Positions 49,506-59,200 of a stretch of DNA of 64,000 nt are shown here, piece by piece. The notes under the pieces were generated by a model. It searched no databases. It saw only the letters and a program-made list of their open reading frames with translations, and was not told where the DNA came from. Each line of letters opens with the position of its first letter. The stretch's first letter is position 1. The position numbers were made by a program, and so were the translations under genes. This DNA is from Ophthalmolycus amberensis. Lineage: Eukaryota; Chordata; Actinopteri; Perciformes; Zoarcidae. Location: assembly GCA_024529925.1 (NCBI GenBank), contig JAFEUB010000912.1:724501-788500 (forward strand), written 5' to 3'.

Positions 49506-52500
49506 TGGATAAGATGAGAAAACATGTATGGCTGGATTGTTTATCAAGCAACCAGTTTACAAGCTAATTTAAACAACAGGTTCCAGGATTGCACTTCAGC
49601 CAATGAGATCCGCCTACTTTGCTCTCCACACTAACTGTTTACCTGCAATTTAATCAAAGACAAAGTCAATATACTATGATGACAAAATCATGTGCCGTTG
49701 CCAACAGATTTATATGTGAATGCAGGATCAGTTTACAGATGTATAGATGTGCAACAAATGTAGCAATTTCTAAATCCACATTAAAAAAATGTATTTTCAT
49801 GTGAACTACTATGTTTTAATAATATAGTATACAACACATTATATTATATACTTTGTATTTTCTTTTATATTGCTTATCTTTTATATTACTCTATTTAATT
49901 ATATTTGTTATCTGTTTATCACATTTCATATATGGATGTTCCTTTTTGTTTCTATTTATGTAAAGTACACCAAATTGCCGCTGTGTATGAAATGTGCTAG
50001 AATTAAACGTCCTATTGCTTAATATAGATTGGTACAAATCTAACACAAATAGCCCCCGACTACTGTTCATTTTGACCTGTCCATTAGGCTAGCATTATAT
50101 CCTAACACTTATTAGGATATGATGGCCTGATTAACCAACTTGGGGACCCCAGGGCAAAAAACATCTGTAGGCCCTCGGGGTTTCCCTGTGAAATAGGTGT
50201 GTCACCTCCAGGCTCCGACAATTTCATTTTATAATATGCTTTCGTGGTGCACACAGTGACAAAACAAATTTAAATTACCACAGACCAACTGCCAACCGGG
50301 AGCCTCCGAGCCCCTTTGGGGTCTGGGGCATTGGGCCACTTGTCCAATTGATTCAGCCTTGACAACCTTAGCCAATCTCAAGCAATTCAATTAAATCCCT
50401 TCACCAGCACAAGTAATGGCCAGAAAGCTTTGTCCGCTGAATGGCCAGGCCTTTGTCGTGGTATCCCGTGGGAAACAAGGGCATTGGTCTGCTTCACCAA
50501 CCTGAGGTACAGTAGGTCCACATACATCCGGTAACCACATTGTCTCCAGCTACTGTAGTTCTTTAGCATTGGGAACAGTGGGTTTCTAACAGTACACATG
50601 TGATAAATGTCAAACTGCTTCCTATTCTGCAAACTGGGCACATTGCCACACTGCCTTCCTCAACCTCTTGAATAAAGCAAGTGCTACTGGAATGAAAGAA
50701 GACTGAAATTACTGGCTGCTCTGCGGAAGAATGTGTGCTCTCATATTGCTATATGTTATACTCGAAGCACCTCAGCCAGGCTGAACATGAACTATATCTT
50801 CTTTTTCAGGATATGGATATTACATATTCTTGAATTTACCAAACTATTCACACATCTCATGCAGCTCATCAAGGCCTCCACTGATCCGGCAGTAAGAGGT
50901 TTAAAGTTAAAGACTATCTTCCTGACAAGTGTTTTCAGAGACACTTACTCACTCTTGGTGGTGTGATGTCACGTAGGTCAATCTCCAACCAATAAAACTT
51001 CTCCTCATGAAGGAACCTTTTGCAAAGAAGTCAATATTCATTCAATAACTGTAACTGTTCGCTGAGTGGACTGGCCGATTCCCTAAAAAATGGGAATATC
51101 CTTCGTCCTGCTTGGGAAGATGACAGGGGATGCTCTCAGCTTCTTTTGCGGGATCAAGTCCAGTGCATCAGTGGCACGCACTAATGGATCTGTTGAAGGG
51201 GCCTTGGATCCTGGAATTACCCTTAAAGTAAAAGAAAAAGTCGCCAATGTTCAACTTTATCTCTACCTATCCAAGATCATAGCATGCAAAAGGCCTGCAG
51301 TTGTTACTGATAGTCTCTGGGGTACAGCAGCTAAATCTGTTGTTTTTCCGTGTCCCATATAGGTACTTTGCATAAGGAAGAACTAGAGTATTACTTCAGC
51401 TTCTAATACTTCTTCTCATCGCTTGGCATCCCAAAATATGAGTGCAGTGGATGTTTATTTTTATTTATTTTATGGTTTCTGTCCGGTTTGAATGAAGTGT
51501 GTTACGATGAGTTAAAAAAGGCAATTAAACCTGTCTTAGGTCGACGTAGAAGAGAAACTTCAATTCAGAAGATGCAAGGTTGTATCTTTCTGTTAAGGTG
51601 CAGCAATATTTCCTTCATTAACATTTTGTGAATTCATTTTGTTTATTTATCAGACGTAGTTTGTGCGCAATGAATCCTGGTACATGTAGGCACAGCCCGC
51701 TCTACTCCCCCAGCAGGAGATCAGCTTTCTCGGTCAATATAGCGCGCACTTTATTTGCTGAGTAGGTGCTTCAGTCCGGAGCATCCATCCAGACTGAAGC
51801 AGTTTTTAGTACCTTCAGTTTTTAGTACCTTCAGTTCTTCATCTCATTATACCATAAGTCAGATATGTATATTTCGGTTTTCTTTTTTATAATAAAATTA
51901 ATACAACTTGATATGGTTAGGTATACCTACTCACTTTAAGCTCGGGTGTGAATCAGTGTTAAGATGCAAGAATCTCACATTTTAGATACAGGATGTATTT
52001 TAATAAAAGTCTGTTTGTACTGAAACACCAAAATAAAGATAATCTTAGATGGTGACGCTGGGCATTTCCACCATTACTTTCAAAAGGGTAAGAGTTCAAT
52101 TAGATAGAAGAAACAAAATAGGCCACGACATTTAATAGCGTTTCGGAGTGCAGAAAACAAATGGTATATTCTTTTGCCTTTTCTACAAAAAACAATTCTG
52201 TGTTGGCAAACTAAATGTTCAAAACTCTTTCCTAAATGTTTTTGCTCCAGTATGTTCACAAAGTATTTACTCAGTTTTTGTTTGTGCCAGTAATATCTAC
52301 TTCGTTCCTCATGTGGAGTACATTAATGTAGTGCTCTGTGCGTGTCTACTTGGCTCATATTTGGATGGTGGAATGAAGTGTAGCTTTTCATGGCAAGCTT
52401 CCTTTCTGTTGGCTTCCCACAAAGTACACAGACATACAAAGAAAGTACACAGAACCACAACGAAACAGAGACACAAATTGATTTTCTAGTTGACTTTACT

Positions 52501-53205
52501 CCTCAATTGAATGCATCAACTCAAATTTCTTAAGAAAGTAACATTCTCAGTTTGTTTTTGTGAAAAGAATATTCAATTAAAACATATTTCCAATGCATGT
52601 ACAGTAAACTTGCAAACTACCAACTTGGAAAAAAAAAAATGCAACCCATTATAAATACAGGGAAATGTTTAACTGAAAAATACAAAATCATCTATAGTAC
52701 ATATAGTACAAAATGCCAATAGATTAAAATGACCAGCGTGAAGTTTATCTTGCATATTATCAACAAAACTAAAGGCTATTCCAAAGTAATGATCATGTTT
52801 GATAACAACTACAGCCTTTATCCAAGACTTTCCATAAGCATCTTATCCCATCATGCATCATCTGTATTCATCAGACAGAATGTTTAACAGCTTTACACAA
52901 GTTTACGAGCCATAGATTTACAAACGCTGTCAAGAAATTATCCGGCTCATTTACTGAATACAAATTTTATATTCGAACAAAAAAATATATTTACACTGTA
53001 AATAGAATCGCAGGTGGAGAGGGTCTGTCATAGAGACATGAGCCAAGCTCTTTGTTAGTATGTTACAAGAGTCAAAAATACAAATTGGATCTAAATTGTG
53101 ATAACAATTGGAGGTACACAGTCACATGTAAGGCATGGAAGGGATTTCAAGTTACTATAGCTAGCTATTCAAAAGGAGGATAAGGTAGATGGTTTGCAAC
53201 AGCCC
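49506..53205. other. Intergenic, AT-rich, with unidentified repeats; right end is 3' UTR of the 2,720-residue gene
   Basis: No coding exon supported. The block at 50,110-50,350 (GGGACCCCAGGGC, GGGGTCTGGGGC) looks like an old interspersed repeat. A direct repeat of CAGTTTTTAGTACCTT lies at about 51,798-51,831. Short frames at 50,387-50,641 (minus) and 51,090-51,362 (plus) show no recognisable domain. Confidence 0.4.
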
Positions 53206-56200
53206 TTACTGAGAGGACCCAGCATGAGTCTGTTGATGTTCCTCCAGTAGGTGAGGAAAAGCGAAGGCTTTGTCACATTCTGTGCATTCATACACAACTT
53301 GGCCGACATGGCTTTCTTGGTGCCGCTTCAGATGAGACCACTGGCCGAATGACCTGTAGCACATATCGCAGCGGAACGCTCCAACTTCATTTTCAGCGTG
53401 CACTGTCATATGCGAGGTCAGATCTTGCGCCGTATTGAACTTGGCGGAGCACTGGGTACATTTTAACTTGCTTTCGACCGGTGATGAAGCCGGGGTTTGT
53501 TGACGATGTCTTTGCTCGTGCACTCTGAGGTACCGCTTCCTGGCAAATGTTTTTCCACAAAGCTCACAATTGAATGGCTTTTCATTTCGGTGCCGTTTAT
53601 TTTGATGCTCCAAAAGACCACTCTTTGAGGAGAACTGCATTGAGCAAACGGCGCAATTGTACAAGTCCTCTCCAGTAACGTCAATCTCCTCCTCCTCCCC
53701 TGCTGCTTGATAAAAAGTTGGAGCGGATGTCTTAGCTGATGGATTTGAGTATTCAGCCTCTTTCGATGCAGGCTGATGATGGGAACAGTGGTGCTGTTGG
53801 AAAGCATCTTTTCCCCAAAACCTCTGACCACACTGGCATTCCACAGCTGATGTCACATGACAGCGCTCGTGTTCTTCGAGCTTACTTTTAGAGGGAAGTG
53901 TCATTTTACAAATTTTGCACTCAAAGGTACCATCAGGATGCGTGGGGAAATGATAAATCAACTCAGTGGCACTGGCAAAACACTGATGGCAAACGGGACA
54001 TATGAAACCGTGTGATTGAGCCACATCTGTATCTTCAGTGTTTTGTTTAATTTCTGCTGCAGCATCACCATGGCTCTTCAGATGGCAGAGGAAGCGCTGA
54101 GAGGTGGCAAAACTATTGTTGCACTGATTGCACGGATATTCACTATTAGAAAACGATACGTGATGGGTGGTCCTGTGCTTTTTCAGGTGAGACGCATGCA
54201 GAAAATATTTATCGCAGTCTGAACAGGAGTATGGGCGCTCTTTGGCTTCCATGCAACCATGCTCCGAGAGCTCCTCTGGGTCTCCGAAACGCTCGCCACA
54301 AACACCGCAGCGATATTTAAGTTCCTTCGGGGATACCGATGAGCATTCAGAGAGCAGAGCAGACTTCTCATGTTCTTCCCTTGAAATTGGAGGTGGGGGG
54401 CCGTCACTTGACTTAGAGTGGCGTTTACGATGTTCAACTCTACTACTCTTGGAGAGAAACACAAGACTGCAGATATCACATGGGAAGTTCTCTTCACGGT
54501 GGGTAGACATGTGTTCCGCCAACTGCAACGGCCCTGGGAAACTGAAGTCACACTTGGAACAACGGTAGGGACGGCTCTTTCCATGAGTATGCTTGTGTTT
54601 ACGTAGCGCAAAGAGCGAGACAAAGCCCCTACCGCACGCCTGACACTGAAATTCAGACTTGTGCATTCGTTGATGCTGCTGCAACTGGGATGCCTGGAAA
54701 AAACATCTACCACATTCTGCACATTCGTGTGGTTTATCACCCAGGTGACAACGCTGGTGGTCCTCGAGACTTTCCGATGTCGGGAATGTCTTTCCACACA
54801 CGTGGCAAGGGAAGTATGGCGAGTCAGAGTCGCTGTCCTCACTGCCGGTATTCTTATCCTCATCGCTTTCACCAGTTGTGCTGACTTGACTGCTGGATGG
54901 TTGTTCAGCGGGGCTCTTTTCCTGTACAGTTCTCGCAAGATTCCTCTGCTCATTTCGATGCCATCTTGTATAATGTCTTGCCAGTGATTTTTTGACGGAA
55001 TAGGCCTTGCTACAGAAACGACAAGAAAACACATCGTCTGGATGCTCTTCTCTGTAATGATTACATAGAGATGGTCTCGACCAAAACCTGTGATTACACA
55101 GTTTGCAAGGAAAAGGCCTACTTGGGTCATGACATGTTCGGTGGATTTCAAGATCAGATGGGGTCTTAAGAACTTTGGGGCAGTCAGGGCAAGAGTATTT
55201 CCCATCGGTTCCATGCATCTTCATGTGTCTTGCAAGATTTCCTTGACTAGCAAACTCCTGCCCACAGTCTATACACGCATTGCGCTTTTGCGCTTGTTCT
55301 TGTCTTCCATGGTCTTCAAGGTGACTAATGAGCATTAAGCCATCCGTGAAGCTCTTATCACATTCTGAACATTGGTACTGCACAGGTTTCTTCTCTTTAC
55401 TTGAGCTGCTCTGCACCTGTTGTCCTTCTGAATTTTCGGAGGAGTTGTCCATTGGCTCATCTTTGCAGGAGAAGTTGGTCTGCAAAACGGCAGTGCCACT
55501 TGATTCGGAGGCCTCTTTGAACACTGGAACAGAGTCAGTCAGCACAAAATCAATCTCTCCTTTCAAAGGAACTTCCAACTGCTGGGTTGTACTTCTCTCT
55601 GAAATGTGCCCAGATTGACATTTCCTTTTGTGATTACGGAGAAGCCTTTTATTCCAGAAGCCCCTCTTGCATGTTTTACAATTGTAAGGATATTCCATTC
55701 TGTGTACACGCAGATGACCAATTAGTCCAGCTTTATTTGTAAAGGACATATTGCACTCTGGGCAGGACAATGGATTGGGGACCGTACTGTCAAGAGCTGT
55801 ATCTAGTTTACAGATGAATTTAGCACCATCATTGAGCTGTTTGTCACAACTCTCATCCAAAGGCTCTTTTTTGATGTTTGCTATATTTAACAGATGGTGT
55901 TGTAAGGGAGCAGAGGATATTGGTGGAACCATTGTTTCCAGCTTGTGTGCATTTAAAAAATGCTCTTGAAGCTGTGAAAATAGCAAGAAACGGGAACTAC
56001 AGTATGCACAAGAAAAGCCTGGTGGGCTTTTAGTGGTTGACTGTTGGCAAACTGTGGACTTGGATGATATTGGTGTTACAATGCATCGTATTTTGGTGCA
56101 CTTTGCGGCATGACGAGTCACGTAATCCTTCCTTATAAATCTCTGGCCACAATCATCACAGGCAAATGGCCGCTCTCCTGTGTGCAGGCGGGTGTGCACG

Positions 56201-59200
56201 CTCAACTGCCAGGTGTGTTGAAAAGCACGGGGGCAATAACTACATGTGTATTTGTGCTTTTTGCTCAAATAAGGCTGGATACGATGTATTATTTTATTTC
56301 TCAGCCCTATAGGCGGGTTTGTTGGTGGATTAGTTTCCAGTGGCAGAGAAGCATCTGTTTTTTTGGAGCGAGTCCTGCACCTCCTCATCTTCTTGTGGTT
56401 TTTCAGAGATTTTTCATGAGCAAATGACGAGCCACAGCATGTGCACTTGAATAATTTTGTAAGATGGTACATAGTGTTATGTCGGGAAAGCTTAGATTGA
56501 GTGGAGAAGCTCCTTGAACAGACTTTGCACTCAAATGTCTCCTGCTTTTCAGCAGCTGCCAGCATACCAAACCTATTTTGCCAACCCTTGCCAACATCAT
56601 CTAAACTGATTTTGGGAATACGGACTTCCAATCGTGTTTTTTTCCCTCTACAGCGAGTCTGATGTACTTTCAGATGATCATACCTTGAAAAGCAGCTGTC
56701 GCAGGCTTTACAGAGATATGGTTTCACTTCATTGTGTGTCAAAATGTGACGTCTCAGGCTTCGTGATTTCATGAAAGTCTTGGTGCAGAATTTGCACTTT
56801 AACCCAGTTTCCCCTTCTGCTTTGGGCTTTTGTGCCGCCTCACTGAGAGTAGGCATCTTTGACAAAGGAGTTCCAGCAGAACCGTTGCCTTTCGACTGCC
56901 CCTCTTTGTAAACACCATCACAGAAAGCTTCATGCTTCAAACACATCGTCTTCTTTCTATAACTGTGTCCACACTGCAAGCATGCATAGGGGTACACACC
57001 AGTGTGTGACGAAAGATGTCTCAACAGTAACGATCTGTACCTGAACCTCCTTGTACAGTGCGGGCATTTAAACTGAAGCATCTCGGTTGCATTGGACTTT
57101 GGAGGCATTATGCGGACATCCTGGCTCGTCTGTGAAGTGCTTTTACAAACATCGCCATTGACAGATAAGCCATTGTTGAGCTCTGAAGTTCCTGTGCAGT
57201 TCCTCCGATGTTGATTTAATTTTGTAAATCCAAAGTACTGCCCACATCCTGAGCATAGAAGCAGAGTGTTTGTCTTGTGGCCACGATGATGATTTTTCAC
57301 GCGGTTTCTCCTAAAAAATCTCCGTGGACAGTAGAGACACCGATGTGGCCCTATCTTACCGTCAGACTCCATTTTCACCAGACGTATGGTTGGAGTAGGC
57401 AAACACTTCTCACTGTGAAGTTTAAGATACAAGTCACGGTAAAACTGTTTTCCACAGTTGGTGCAGGAAAAGGGCATGTCTCCAGTATGTTTGAACATGT
57501 GGCGCAGCAAATAGCGGCGATTCACGAAATCGGCTTTGCAAAATGGACACTGGTGTGATGAGCACCCAGATATATGTGCAAGACAATGTTTCCTCAATAC
57601 TTGGGCATCATTAAATACCTCTTTGCATAGAGAACACTGTAGCTGCTTTGGCCTACTCTGCTCTTTTAAGGATTCCAAGGACTCCTGTGGTTTTAATGAT
57701 GGTCTCTGTCCAAAATGACTTGCCCTCCTTTCTCGGTTTTTGTGGGCGTCGAGGTGCCTAAGGAGATGTGCAGGATACTGGAACTGCTGATCACAGTCTG
57801 GGCATCGAAGCATTCCCCTTTTATGATGGGAGCTTCTGTGCTGGATCAGTTCGCCAATAGTTGGAAGAATCTTTCTGCAGACAGTGCACTGTATCCTCCT
57901 CTGGTGAACAATTTTATGACCAATCAGATAGGCACGCTTTTTGAATCCTTTGCCACATTCCAGACAGCTGTACGGTCTTTGGCCTCCGTGACTGCGCACA
58001 TGTTTCTTCAGTGACTGTGATGATTCAAAACATCTTCCACAAAACTTACAGCTCAGGGCAAGACTGCCAGTTGTCTCAGTTGATTTTGAGTTATCCATAT
58101 TCTCTCCAGTGTTTGAACTACTTAAAGTTGCTGGTTTAGACATGGTGGAGAAAACTGAATTCCTGTACTTGAACATTTTACCAGTGAGTTTAAACATCTC
58201 ATGTTTCTTCATATGTCTGTACTTTCCGGAACCATGACAAAAAACTGCTGGACAAAGACTGCATTTGTAACGTCGTACAGGCCCGAGGGCTGTTAAAGTT
58301 GGGGGTGTTCGTTTTATCTGTTCACTTTTCTTTGACGGTGTTTTCTGCTCAATTTCGTTTGTTTTTTTCTGTTCAACCTGTTCCTTTGATGTTGTCCTCT
58401 CTTTAGCAAGCCGATTTACACATTCTCTGAGGCAAAATGTTTTAATATGTCTGTAGCGGTTGCTTGATAAAGTGAAGGTAACACGGCACAAGGGACACCG
58501 ATATTTACCGGAAATCTTTCCCTTCCCATCACATATGGAGTTTCTTACGCAGTCACGCAAATGCCGAGCTCTGTTGTAGGAGTACTTGAAAAGCCGTGGA
58601 CAGAGAGGACACTTATATTCCCCCTTCGGGGTTTTCTCACCACTGTGTTTTGTGGTACACTGACTTGATGAAACTGCCAGACTTTTTCCCTTGTGTACGT
58701 TGAAGAAGTGCTTTTTGACCTTGTCTGCAGTTGAGAAGTTTTTACCACATGAACTACACAGATGAGTTGTAGAGATGTCGAAAAGCTTTACATAACATCC
58801 AGGTAGATCTGGATATGGTTCGTTCTTTACATGGTCCTTTTGTAGAGGTGTTTTAGTTTCTTTGATATCAGAATCAGCATCTCTAACTTCACAGTTTGAC
58901 CCCTTGCATCTGCCCGGTATTTTCTTGTGCCTTTGCATGCTACTAGACTGTGAAAAGTACGATCCACATTCATTGCACTTATAGGGTGTTTTGCCAGTGT
59001 GAGTTCGTATATGGCTGATATATTGAGTTAGTGTTGAAAATAGGAGTCTGCATCGAATGCACCTGTAGCTGCCATGGCGGTTTCTTTTCTTCAGTCGGCT
59101 GGAGTCAGAAGAGAGCCGAGGGCTATCTTTGGTCACCCTACACACATGTTTCTCCGATTGTTCATTCCTCATCAGGTAGACATTACAAGTCGTGCAAAAC

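Noticed and set aside
50387..50641. Minus-strand frame of 84 residues
   Set aside because: No recognisable domain, no splice support, in a repeat-rich spacer.
51090..51362. Plus-strand frame of 90 residues
   Set aside because: No domain, start context or neighbour support; likely chance.
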